Positions 47,027-57,700 of a stretch of DNA of 64,000 nucleotides are shown piece by piece. Every line of letters begins with the position of its first letter. Position 1 is the stretch's first letter. The stretch spans positions 496,001 through 560,000 of the forward strand of contig JADJTQ010000012.1 of the NCBI GenBank assembly GCA_016711125.1. Direction: 5' to 3'. Both the position numbers and the translations under genes were made by a program. The notes beneath the pieces were generated by a model. That model saw only the letters and a program-made list of their open reading frames with translations, had not been told where the DNA came from and searched no databases. The DNA is from Saprospiraceae bacterium (lineage in GTDB: Bacteria; Bacteroidota; Bacteroidia; Chitinophagales; Saprospiraceae).

Positions 47027-48715
47027 CTATCCTTGCTTTTTTCCCCAAGAATCTTTCAGACTAACGATTCGATTGAATACCGGGAAGCCAGGCTTGGTGT
47101 CCAGGTCAGTGACAAAGTATCCGCTACGCAAAAACTGAAAATGCATTCCAATACCAACGTCTTGTAATGAAGGTTCGCAAATAGCCTGGAGGTTGATCTT
47201 CAGTGAATCAGGATTTAGAAAATCCAGAAAATCCTGGTCTTCATGATTTGTTGGCTCCGGATCTGTAAATAAGTTTTCGTACAATCTCACCTCTCCTTTG
47301 ATCCCATGCTTTGCCGACACCCAATGCAAAGTTCCTTTGGCTTGAACACCTGAGACATCTTCACCACTTTTGCTATTTTCAAAGTAGGTGCAACGGATCT
47401 CACGGATATTTCCATTGGCGTCATTGGTATGTTGATGACAATGAATTATGTAGGCATTTTTTAGCCGCACAATACGATCCGGACCTAACCGGAAATATTT
47501 TTTGGGCGGATTTTCCATCCAATCATCTCTCTCGATGAAAAGCTCCCGTGTAAAAGGTAATTTTCTTGAACCTGCAACTACATCTTCCGGATTGTTTTCC
47601 GCATCCAGATATTCCACTTGGTCCTCCGGATAGTTTTCGATCACAAGTTTTACGGGATCGAGTACAACCATCACCCTTTGAGCATTTTTATTTAGATCTT
47701 CCCTTATACAAAATTCCAATAGCGCCAACTCAATCAAATTTTCACGTTTGGCTACCCCGACTCGATCGCTGAATTCTCTCAGAGATGCCGCTGTATATCC
47801 CCGACGTCGCAAACCGGCAATCGTTGGCATCCTGGGGTCATCCCAGCCTGTTACATGTTTTTCTTCTACCAACCTCAACAATTTTCGTTTGCTGGTGATC
47901 ATGTAAGAAACATTCAACCTGGCAAATTCAATTTGTCTGCTTGGAAAAATCTCGAGTTCACGGATCAACCAATCATACAGCGGTCTATGATTTTCAAACT
48001 CCAGGGTGCAAATTGAATACGTGATATGTTCGAAAGAATCAGATTGCCCATGGGCAAAGTCGTACATTGGGTAGATACACCAGGTATTTCCGGTGCGATG
48101 ATGGGGGGCCCGTTTTATCCGATACAGTACCGGATCACGCATATGCATATTGGGAGAAGCCATATCGATCTTAGCCCGTAGAACTTTGGAACCATCTGGA
48201 AAGGCCCCTTCTCGCATTTGTTTAAAGAATGACAAATTTTCTTCGACAGACCTTTCTCTGTATCGGCTCTCAACACCAGCAGTTGTTGTGCTGCCTTTGA
48301 GAGCCGCAATCTCATCAGAGGTAGAATCATCTACATATGCAAGACCTTTTCTAATCAACTTTTGGGCGTATCCAAAGAGGGTTTCAAAATAGTCTGAAGC
48401 GTAATATTCCCGATCTTCCCAATCATAACCCAACCATCTAATGTCGTCTTTTATACTGTCGACATATTCGGTTTCTTCCGTGCTGGGATTCGTATCATCA
48501 AATCGCAGGTTGGTGAGACCTCCGTACTTTTCAGCAAGTCCAAAATTCAGACAAATCGATTTTGCGTGACCGATATGCAGGTAGCCATTAGGCTCCGGTG
48601 GAAAACGAGTGTGCACAGGTTTATCTGGATTTCCTCTTAGATCATTCTCAATGATCTCTTCAATAAAGTTCAGAGACCTTTCAGTTGTATCAGCTATAAA
48701 TTAGTAAAAGCTCAT
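47027..48715 (-). CDS. glnS: Glutaminyl-tRNA synthetase, start region damaged
   Basis: Class I synthetase, about 562 residues: RFPPEPNGYLHIGHAKS, GLTNLRFDDTNP, and the second ATP motif MITSKRKLLRLVEE (MSK-type loop). The strict frame begins at GTG 48616, but family sequence (RSLNFIEEIIENDLRGN) continues upstream; the only ATG in that frame is 48713-48715, separated by a TAA at 48701-48703 (codon 5). I therefore place the start at 48715 and flag the stop. Ends with typical anticodon-binding beta domains. Gap to argS 13 bases. Confidence 0.9.
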
Positions 48716-48728
48716 TGGGCAAACAAAG

Positions 48729-50570
48729 TTACATCCTTTCAGGCATTTCAATACCCAATAACTCCATTCCATGTTTTAAGACTTTGGCAACCGCTTGATT
48801 TAAAGACAAGCGAAATGCCTTTGCCGGTTCATTCTCCGCACCTAAAATGGACAAATCGTGATAGAACCGGTGATAAGACTTGGCCAGATCATAGCAATAT
48901 CCAGCCACTTAGGAAGGATCGTACTCAGCGGCTGATTTTCTGACAATCTCTGGATAGATAAAGATTTGGTTTAGAAGAATTTTTCACTTTCCTGAAGCTC
49001 CGCATAGTCTCCAAAATCCAATTGGTCAAAGTCTTCGACTCTACGGTCAATAGATCGGATGCGTACATAGGCATTTTGGATATAGGGTCCGGTTTGACCC
49101 TGCATATCTACACTTGCTACCGGATCAAAAGTCATCCTTCGCTGAGGGTTAACCTTCAAAATAAAAAATTTCAGAGCTGCCATTCCTACCATCCGGCAAA
49201 TCTCATGTTGCTCGACGGTAGATAAGCTAGCGATATCTCCCTTTTCACTACCTAATTTTGTAGCCTCCCCAATCACCTCGTCCATTAAGTCATCTGCATC
49301 GACCACCGTACCTTCTCGCGATTTCATTTTGCCCGATGGAAGGTCGACCATACCATATGATAAATGATAAAGCCCATCAGAATAGGGTTCATCTAAGATA
49401 TTTAGAATTTCAAACAGTACTTTAAAATGATGATTCTGTTCATCAGCAACCACATAGATCATACGATCAATCTTATAGTCACGATAACGCATCATTGCCG
49501 TTCCGATGTCCTGAGTCATATAAACCGAAGTTCCATCTGATCGGAGGAGAAGTTTTTCGTCCATGTCGAGATGCGCCAAATCCACCCATACAGACTCATC
49601 TTCCTTTTTAAAGAATTTATTTTTTCAGCCCATCCAGAATTTCGTCTTTACCCAATTTCCAGGTATCTGATTCATAGTAAAGTTTATCAAAACTTACACC
49701 CAATCGACGATAGGTTTCTTCAAATCCTCCATACACCCAGCTATTCATCATCTGCCAAAGCTTCATGACATCGGGATCAGCAGCTTCCCATTTACGAAGC
49801 ATCTCTTTCGCCTGATGCCCCAGTGCGCTTTGACTGTTGAAGTAGTGGTTTTTATATCCCAGGAAGAAAGCCGCTTCATTTTCTGATTGATCATTTCCAT
49901 TGGCCAGAATTTCTCTCGCTTCAGGTGTAGTCTGCCAAGCTTTATATTCATCGACAAATTTCTGTTCAAACTTTACATAAAATTTCCCTACGAAATGATC
50001 GCCCTTCATCCGAGCAGTATCTGGAGTCAGACCGGCGCCATCAGCCAACCACGCCAACATACTCTTACAAATAGCTATACCCCGATCATTAACTACCTGT
50101 ACTTTGACTACTTCGTAACCGCTGGCAGTGAAGATCTTAGAGCAGGACCATCCGAGTAAGATATTACGAATATGACCTAAATGTAATGGCTTATTGGTAT
50201 TTGGTGAGGAAAACTCAATCATGACTTTTTCCCCGTTTCTTGGCCAATTTCCGTACTGCTGATCTACCAGCATACGCTTTAGAAAGGAAAACCAGAAGTC
50301 TTTGGTAAGGCTCAAATTGAGAAAACCCTGTATCAGATTGTAAGCTGCAACCTCAGGCATTTTTTTTGCCAGATAGTCACCCAGAAACTCACCAAGAAGA
50401 GCTGGACTCTTTCGCAATTCCTTAACAACAGGGAAAAGTATGACGGTCATATCACCCGTAAATTCACGACGGGTGGGTGAAACCACTAATAAATCCGGGT
50501 CTACAGTTTTACCATATTCCCTATGTAGTGCATTGACAATTTCTGTTCTAATCTTGTCGAATAAGAGCAT
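48729..50570 (-). CDS. argS: Arginyl-tRNA synthetase, frame interrupted three times
   Basis: Total 613 residues, normal for ArgRS. N-terminal add-on, then EFSSPNTNKPLHLGHIRN (HIGH-type), VVNDRGIAICKSMLAW, SDGTSVYMTQDIGTAM, SGKMKSREGTVVDADDL (KMSK-type) and the C-terminal DALR domain (SYHRFYHDL, NQAVAKVLKHGMELLGI). Lesions: an extra A in the run 49620-49625, a missing A in the run 48980-48984, and an in-frame TAA at 48909-48911. The two indels cancel, giving 614 codons including stop. The protein is essential, so these are best read as sequencing errors. Confidence 0.94.
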
Positions 50571-50633
50571 TTTGATACTTTAGTGTAACAAATCAGACTA
50601 CTTGACGTAACATCAAGCTACAAAAATAACATC

Positions 50634-51190
50634 CTAATCGTCAAATGCTTGATTTGCACTAAAAAAACTGAAGTGGGTCCCACCATACTTTCTCAATTCC
50701 TGAAAATGCAGGTGAAACTCAAAATGATGATTTGGATTGTGTTCCAACACAAAAGTCCGTCTGGCTTTAGAAATCCAGCATCTAAAACCAGATCAGGTAT
50801 GTGATTTAGCCAAGGCAAACTATAGGGAGGTCCGGCAAAAATGTAGTCAAAGGAGTCTCTTGGCCGCTTGAGAAATTGAGCTACATCCAGTAATTTGATC
50901 GCCAGAAAAGCATCGATCTCCAGTAGTTTGGCTATTTGAGAAACAAATTTGGTACAAGGTCGGTGCATATCGACATAGGTCACATCGACACAACCCCTTG
51001 AAATGGCTTCATAGGAATGACTACCAGTGCCTCCAAACAGATCCAACATTTTAGTTTGTGAGAAGTCAATCCTGTTTGCCAGGATATTAAATAGCCCTTC
51101 CTTGGCAAAATCGGTAGTTGGTCGTGTAGGCCATTTGTCAGCCGGAGGATCAAAGCGTCTACCCTTAAATTTACCGCCAATGATTCGCAT
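50634..51190 (-). CDS. rsmD: 16S rRNA guanine(966)-N2-methyltransferase RsmD (one indel near the end)
   Basis: About 185 residues starting MRIIGGKFKGRRF at ATG 51190. SAM site LDLFGGTGSHSYEA, then VTYVDMHR and, where the family has DPPY, GPPY (FAGPPYSLP). One missing base near 50743-50750 shifts the end; its repair restores EHNPNHHFEFHLHFQ and KYGGTHFSFF, ending at TAG 50634. Overlaps DUF3822 by 20 bases, the usual Bacteroidota pairing. Confidence 0.88.
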
Positions 51191-51941
51191 GGTGCATGCA
51201 GTAAAATTCAAAAAGATCCATTGGGTTTTTCACAGAAAGAGGCAGTCTCCATCCATTCTTCCAATCAATAGAAGCAACGTGAATAAAATACCTGCCAAGT
51301 TCTTCCTTCAAGTCATTGACATCAGCAAGATTAGTAGTTATCTTGATATTGACTTTTCTGGGATTGAGTTTACGATGCTTGCAGGCGGCCAATATATAGT
51401 AAAGTTGATCCTGGACACTTGGAGCCCGGTATCTATTAATCAAGGTGAGGTTTTTGCCCTCAAATACGATCATATATTGATCTTGACCATGCATGATGGA
51501 AAAGAGTATGGGGTCATCTGTGATTTCGCGCTCTAAAAATGTGGTAATGGACTCACTGAGGTGTTGTACCTGACTCGTCGGATATAATGTCGAGAGTAGC
51601 TTTCGTAACGACAATGGATAAGCATATACGCACACAGCTTCGCGATCTGTGCCAGTGGCCACCACATCATCTTTTTTAGTGCCGGAAGCAACAAAATTCA
51701 AGTAGTCGAACCATGCATTGTGTTCAAAAAGTGGTCGTGGCACGTACGTGAAGGCGTCATGGTCAAGTGCAATGTGAACCTCCTCAAAACGATTAAATCG
51801 CAAGTTATTGTTTTGGACAATAGACAGGATCTCGACCGGATCGATATAGCGAAAATGCTCGTGCTGAGCTTTAAACGGAATATTCTCAAAGACCGATACC
51901 AAGTTACTTTGATCGATGATCATAAATGCAAAACTGTCCAT
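51171..51941 (-). CDS. DUF3822 family protein
   Basis: A 256-residue protein resembling an actin-like fold pair: LSTLYPTSQVQHLSESITTF, MIVFEGKNLTLINRYRAPSVQDQLYY. DUF3822 genes stand beside rsmD in many Bacteroidota. In frame upstream of ATG 51941 the sequence keeps reading VKHIPNELSILIR, which looks like the true family N-terminus, but no ATG is found there; the start may be damaged or alternative. Function unknown. Confidence 0.85.
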   Translation of the reverse strand: MDSFAFMIIDQSNLVSVFENIPFKAQHEHFRYIDPVEILSIVQNNNLRFNRFEEVHIALDHDAFTYVPRPLFEHNAWFDYLNFVASGTKKDDVVATGTDREAVCVYAYPLSLRKLLSTLYPTSQVQHLSESITTFLEREITDDPILFSIMHGQDQYMIVFEGKNLTLINRYRAPSVQDQLYYILAACKHRKLNPRKVNIKITTNLADVNDLKEELGRYFIHVASIDWKNGWRLPLSVKNPMDLFEFYCMHHANHWR

Positions 51942-51998
51942 TCTGATGAGAATGGACAGCTCGTTTGGTATGTGTTTTACTTCTTCCAGTGTATTTGT

Positions 51999-52586
51999 TT
52001 ATCTCTCCCAATTGCCGGCGAGATTTGGTTTTGTCATATCACCAAACTTGATGAAATTGTTTGGTTTATATGAATTGTCGTATCTCGCATACTTCGGATC
52101 TCCAAAAGGTCCCATAAAGGACTTTATCGGGACACCCACTTGCACCACATTCACAATCGTACTCTGATAGGTCAAGGTATCTGCTTTAATCTCGAACTGC
52201 ACTCCTGGAGTATATGGTACGTAAGCTATTGAATCAAGATTTATGCCAAGAGCGGTAACTGTGTCTATTGCAGGCGTATAAGAGGTGTCGTAAGTGATAA
52301 CTCCCGTAAAGTTCGGATCATCCGGGTCGCCAATTACTTTAATATTTCGAAACCGTCCATTTCGCAGTGTGTAAACCAGGCTATCCCAGTTATTGGCAAA
52401 AGGTCCACCCTTGATATCCCGGTAAAACTCTTGCATTTTCCTGATAGTGATGAGTTTGTCAACAACCGCATTCTGGCGTCTATCTTTCTCGGCCTTAAAC
52501 TTGATCGGTTCCTGAATGCTGTATACCAAGAGGTAAGCCATCAGCCCGATCAAAGCAAACAGAACTAAATTTATTATAAGTTTCAT
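51999..52586 (-). CDS. Membrane-anchored hypothetical protein
   Basis: A 195-residue protein with one N-terminal helix (LIINLVLFALIGLMAYLLVY), then a charged KDRRQNAVVDKLITIRKMQEFYR segment reminiscent of pilin-like or anchored proteins, and a beta-rich C-terminal body (VQFEIKADTLTYQSTIVNVV). Probably periplasmic. It lies just upstream of DUF3822 on the same strand. I recognise it as conserved but of unknown role. Confidence 0.75.
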   Translation of the reverse strand: MKLIINLVLFALIGLMAYLLVYSIQEPIKFKAEKDRRQNAVVDKLITIRKMQEFYRDIKGGPFANNWDSLVYTLRNGRFRNIKVIGDPDDPNFTGVITYDTSYTPAIDTVTALGINLDSIAYVPYTPGVQFEIKADTLTYQSTIVNVVQVGVPIKSFMGPFGDPKYARYDNSYKPNNFIKFGDMTKPNLAGNWER

Positions 52587-52777
52587 ATTGATTCTATTCG
52601 TCTTATCTGAATTAGCACAATTATACTATTTTTCATTAACATATCGACATATGAAAAGTTAGAAACTTTTCATTAGGTGATCTTCTGGCGCATTCTTAGG
52701 GTAATGATGCAAATTCTTTAATCTTTGGTGTATCATTAAAAAAATAATTTAGTAAAAATCCACCGCATTGATTTAAG

Positions 52778-53761
52778 ATGTCAACAATCATTCTGGCCAT
52801 TGAATCTTCTTGTGACGACACTAGTGCAGCGGTATTGAGTGACCGGAGTGTGCTTTCGAATGTTGTGGCCAGCCAGATAGTACATAGTCAATATGGTGGA
52901 GTAGTACCCGAAATCGCCTCTCGAGCTCATGATGAGCTTATCTGGTGGGTCGTTGAAGAAGCTCTAAGGCAGGCTCAAGTTGGCAAACATGAGTTAAATG
53001 CACTTGCTTGTACACGGGGACCGGGTCTTCTGGGATCCCTACTTGTCGGCTACATATTTTCAAAGGCATTGGCTTATTCCCTGAGGATTCCGTTAATAGA
53101 CGTTCATCACATGCAGGCCCATGTCTTAGCCCATTTTCTAGGCGATCCATCACCTGAATTCCCGTTTATTTGCCTAACTGTTTCAGGTGGGCATACACAA
53201 CTGGTGCTTATTGAGGATCCCTTGAAAATGCGAGTGATTGGTAAATCACTGGATGATGCTGCAGGTGAGGCATTTGACAAGGGAGGTAAACTTATGAATC
53301 TGCCCTACCCTGCCGGGCCTCAGATTGACCGTTTGGCGAAGCATGGAAAACCCATTTTTCAATTAGCCAAACCCCAGATTAGTGGACTTGATTTCAGTTT
53401 TAGCGGTCTGAAGACTTCTTTTTTATATTTTTTAAGAGATTCACTTAAAGAAAATCCTCAGTTTATCGAAGAAAACCTTGAGGATCTCTGTGCTTCATTG
53501 CAATTTCGGATCGTCGACATTCTGCTCGAGAAACTCATTTTAGCATCCTCGCAAACCGGGATCAGAGAAATTGCGATTGCTGGAGGAGTAGCCGCAAACA
53601 GCGCGCTTCGCCAGGCATTGACTGAAGAGTCTGTTCGTCAAAATTGGAAAGTTTACATACCAAAGACGGAATACTGCACCGACAATGCAGCAATGATCGG
53701 TGTCGTTGGTTATTACAAATTTTTGAAAAAGATCTTTGCTGATCCGGAAGCAAGGCCATAG
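52778..53761 (+). CDS. tsaD: tRNA threonylcarbamoyltransferase TsaD
   Basis: A 327-residue ASKHA-fold enzyme forming t6A at position 37 of ANN-decoding tRNAs with TsaB and TsaE. ESSCDDTSAAV near the N-terminus, metal ligands His111 and His115 in HHMQAH, CLTVSGGHTQLVLI, KSLDDAAGEAFDKGGKL and GGVAANSALR are present. Length is close to the usual 335-340. Small change: LPYPAG where LPYPGG is usual. Preceded by a 190-base gap. Confidence 0.95.
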   Translation: MSTIILAIESSCDDTSAAVLSDRSVLSNVVASQIVHSQYGGVVPEIASRAHDELIWWVVEEALRQAQVGKHELNALACTRGPGLLGSLLVGYIFSKALAYSLRIPLIDVHHMQAHVLAHFLGDPSPEFPFICLTVSGGHTQLVLIEDPLKMRVIGKSLDDAAGEAFDKGGKLMNLPYPAGPQIDRLAKHGKPIFQLAKPQISGLDFSFSGLKTSFLYFLRDSLKENPQFIEENLEDLCASLQFRIVDILLEKLILASSQTGIREIAIAGGVAANSALRQALTEESVRQNWKVYIPKTEYCTDNAAMIGVVGYYKFLKKIFADPEARP

Positions 53762-53865
53762 GTCATGATCCGTGTCATCAAATTTTACAATAAACCGGGT
53801 GCCTGACTTAAATACCGTGATCTTATATCGGTGATGTGGAATATGATGTACAATCTGCAATGCCC

Positions 53866-54477
53866 TTAGTTTTCGACGATTCGTTTTTTCAATAGTTCAA
53901 ATTCCTCTGCAGATAACAAGCCTTCTTTTTGCATATTGGCGAGATCACGAAGTCGCTTGACGATATCACCAGGATTTACAGATGCTGTTTCGGGATCTTG
54001 CATAGCTTCCACTTCGGTTTTTGCTTGCTCGTTTTTAATCTTTTTTGCATAGGTCTTTCCTTTTTCAAACATTTCGTCATACATCTTCTTCAACCGCGCG
54101 GGATCAAAATCCAGAAAGGTGCCTCCTGTTTCGAAATGCTTTTTAAACACCTCACCCAATGCATAAGTGGATGCACCTGAAAGCACCGCAAGTGTGACCC
54201 CACCAATGACACTACCAACCCCGGGAATAAACTTGACAGCCCGGGCACCCACTCTTGCAATCACTGATCCGGTGAGTGAACTGATTACTGCCTTGCCTTC
54301 CGTCTGTTTATAATTCACTTCGTAAAGATTGCACATCTGCCGGATCATATCCAGTTGAATGGCACTAACTGCAAACACATCTGCTATTGGTACCGGAATA
54401 AAACCAGCTCCCATAGACCACATCATGTGGTTTTTAATGATGGAATTCGCTTCCTCTATCTTATTATTTGTTTTCAT
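53866..54477 (-). CDS. DUF697-type membrane protein with C-terminal SHOCT-like helices
   Basis: A 203-residue protein. ATG 54477 is preferred because the preceding 21 residues to 54540 are unlike the family. It has the DUF697 pattern AGFIPVPIADVFAVSAIQLDMI and glycine-rich membrane segments (SVIGGVTLAVLSGASTYALG), then a charged linker and a final VKRLRDLANMQKEGLLSAEEFELLKKRI resembling a short SHOCT oligomerisation domain (in two pieces of 20 or fewer: VKRLRDLANMQKEG and LLSAEEFELLKKRI). Role unknown. Confidence 0.78.
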   Translation of the reverse strand: MKTNNKIEEANSIIKNHMMWSMGAGFIPVPIADVFAVSAIQLDMIRQMCNLYEVNYKQTEGKAVISSLTGSVIARVGARAVKFIPGVGSVIGGVTLAVLSGASTYALGEVFKKHFETGGTFLDFDPARLKKMYDEMFEKGKTYAKKIKNEQAKTEVEAMQDPETASVNPGDIVKRLRDLANMQKEGLLSAEEFELLKKRIVEN

Positions 54478-54693
54478 CGCTATGTACTTGCCTCGAACTT
54501 CTTCACTAAATAAATTCAAATTGAGGAAGAAAGGTTTCAAAATTCGACGGAGGTACCATTTTGTCCCTTATATATTACTTCCAAGTTAATTTATGCATAC
54601 CCGTCGTACAACAATTGAGGAATAAAACAAGTTTAATTTCATTATATCCAAAAAGCTAAAGAATAGTTTCTACGGGTTTTGAGTGTGTTCAAT

Positions 54694-54718
54694 AAAGCTG
54701 CATTTTTTAGGCAGCTTT
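54694..54718 (-). terminator. Hairpin after the alpha-2-macroglobulin gene
   Basis: AAAGCTGC and GCAGCTTT form an 8-bp stem with a 9-base loop, with T-rich flanks on both strands, right after the minus-strand stop at 54722. It can act in both directions. Confidence 0.6.
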
Positions 54719-54721
54719 TTA

Positions 54722-57700
54722 TTATTGTGTGCTCTTTACCCGGAGCCTATCCCCTGTAGAATGGCCTGCAAATTCAGGAGGATACATGGACTGGAGGGTA
54801 CAATTGCCAGCGGAAAAATCACCTTTGTGACTCACGCGCAATTCATATTGCAACACGAACCTGCCCTTGGGTAGGTGATCAACAAAAAAACTTGTAGAGA
54901 GATCAGTGTGCGAAATGTAATATCCAAGTCCTCCTTGCCACTCATATTGACTAAGCACGCTTACCGGTTCAACTCCCGCACCTCTTAGATCTTTGATGTG
55001 GATGAACTCCATTTCACGATCGTTTTCTATTTCGAGTTGCACAACCAGGACATCACCAGGCACTAAGTCTTGAGCATCAATGGATTTCAATACAGGTCCC
55101 TTGTCAGTGATAGTCTGTAAAAGAGTTGTTTTCTGATGTCTAACGGTCCTTCGCTGTCCCCTTTGACCTGGTCCAAATCATCGAAATACTGGAAGTATGC
55201 AGCACCCCAGGCAGGTTGCTCGTTAGGATTCTTAAAAACGAGAGATTTAATACCTTCTACCTCATCCGGGGTGAACGTGATCTTTTGTCGAAACGAACCT
55301 GCTTCCGAATCGTCTAGCATGTCGATTCGCTTGCCATCATTTAGCATCACTTCAACAGGTTTTGCTTCACTGAGCCAGTTTGTTGGCCCCAACGTTAAAG
55401 ATCTTACCGCTTCAGAAGTAGCTTTGGTGGTACTCCAATGATTAGTTCGTTTTTGGCTTAAGAGCCACCGTTTCAGCTCATTTACAGTAGCATTGTCTCC
55501 CTCTTCTGAAAAAACTTCGATCATCTTTGATTGAGTCGCCACCGGCATGTCCCACCAGGCAAAGCCATTTGACTCTTTCCAATATGCACCCAAATCAGGT
55601 TTACTAATCATTCTTTCCCGTAGGGAGGCTATGATTTTTTTCTGCTCGACTGGATGCAAATACCGAGTAAATACCTGACTCAATTGTGCCTGGCTATAAA
55701 CTGATTTATCAATCCAGTATTTTTTTGCCTGACTCATGAAATAGTCAAAAATCGGGTTTTCACCTGGCGTTTCCCCTGATGCACGCAGGCTGCGGATGTA
55801 GAGATTATAGACCATTGAGGGCGACAGATGGTCTTCATCCCATGTCGTATTTCCCTTTTCAACTTGTCTTTCCAATTCCTTGTAATATCTTATTTCGGAC
55901 TGATCCAAAAAGACAAGAAGCTCATCAATCATTGTATTCACTTGCCCTTTCCTTGGGTCTCCGAGCCAATCGCTCATCTGAATAAGGCCTTCGGCAATGT
56001 ATAATGAGATAAACCAATTAGAAGGCCCGTCGGGAAACCAGGAAAATCCCCCATCTGGCAACTGCATTGTGCGGAGCTTATCAAAAGTGCTCCTCTGCTC
56101 GTTTTCGAGCGTATTGGCTTCAAAATACATTGCTAATCGTCTGATTTGATCGGTCTCTGATAAGGCTTCGGCTAACCAGGGTGTCTCTTCAGTCAGCGCT
56201 GATTTTCAGTCCTGATCGTTGAGCAAAGAACACTGCAGGTTACTTCCCTTCCATTGTTTAAAGACTCTTTCGATGGAAGGATTGTCAGTTATCAATTTGA
56301 TACCGAGTGAATTAGCAAAAAAACGGTTAAAGATCTGCTCCGAACACTCATAGGGATAATCCATCAAATAAGGAAGTGCTTTAATAGCATACCAGGTTGG
56401 ATTGGATGTAAAATCCAGTACCAGCCTGTCTGCTTTAGCAACATCTGAACCCTGACTAATCAAGCCATCCAATGCAAACTCTTCAGTGCTCAAACCTTTG
56501 ACTTCAAACGCCCGGGTTGCGGTAACTAAGATGCGGTTCTCTAAGACCGGTATCACCGCACGTTCTGCATCATTGTGTTTCAATCCGTCGGCATACACAG
56601 TGTACTCGATCGGAAAGTGAAACGTATCCGGAATGATTAACTTCCATTGGGCGGCAGCAGATGCTTTTGCATCTATGTCAATGTCAAATGATATATCACT
56701 GATCATCAGAAGATCATTTAGAGATTGACCTGTCAGTGCATTGCTTAAATTCAAGCGCACTTTAGTAGGGATATTTTCTGCTGTAAGGTTATCAATTTTC
56801 GCACTGAATACTAATTCATCACCGGCTCTTAAAAATCTGGGTCTATTGGTTGTGATCATCAACTCCTTGCGACTCACGATCTTGAATTCTTGATACCCCG
56901 AAGCTAATTCCTGATCATGTGCCATCAACATCAGACGCCAGGTGGTTAGTGCATCGTTCATTTCATATTCCAAGGTGAAATGCCCCTCTTGGTCTGTAAC
57001 TAATTCAGGGTAGAAAAATAGATTTTCATTGAAATGTTCCCGGATAGCATGAGGAGACACAGACCTTTGTTCAGTAGTCTGCATAGCATCTTCTGTGACC
57101 ATGTCTTGTGGTACTGCCGCAGCATCAGATCGTAATACTTTTGACTGCATGGACTCCATAGATCTGGGAAGTCGTCGGTAAAAAGGGAAGCCAAACCAGT
57201 TTAAGGAAGGTGTATATATTGGCCTTAAAAGAATAGGATCGGGATGCCAGCCATCAGCATACAAATTCCCATGGGCAATATCAAAACCAGCACCATACTG
57301 GTTAAATTGGCTATATTTCTTTCGATAGAGATCGAGGTTCCAGGCGTGAGGAAATAAAACATCCAGGGATGCATCAAACATAGAGGCCACAATTTCACTT
57401 TTCATCGAAGAACCCACTGGCCGCGTTATTTGAAGTTCAACGTTTTCCCGAGTTCCTGGTTTGGTAACATCTCTCAAAGTTAGCACTTTGAAATCCAGTT
57501 GTTTATTGGTCCAGGGAACGTCTAAGGCAACGGATTCGTTAAAAAACCGGTTTTCGAATGCTAACTGGAAGTGCACAAATAAACCTCCCCGATCAGATTC
57601 TTCGATAGGTATCTCAATTTCTCTCCAGCCATTAAAGCTTTGCCATTGACCGGGACCAAGCTCATTCATTCTTTCGATGCGCCAAAACAAGGAACCGGAA

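Noticed and set aside
56206..56208. TGA in the macroglobulin gene as selenocysteine
   Set aside because: The family has no cysteine there and no SECIS-like hairpin is apparent; a substitution from a Leu codon fits better.
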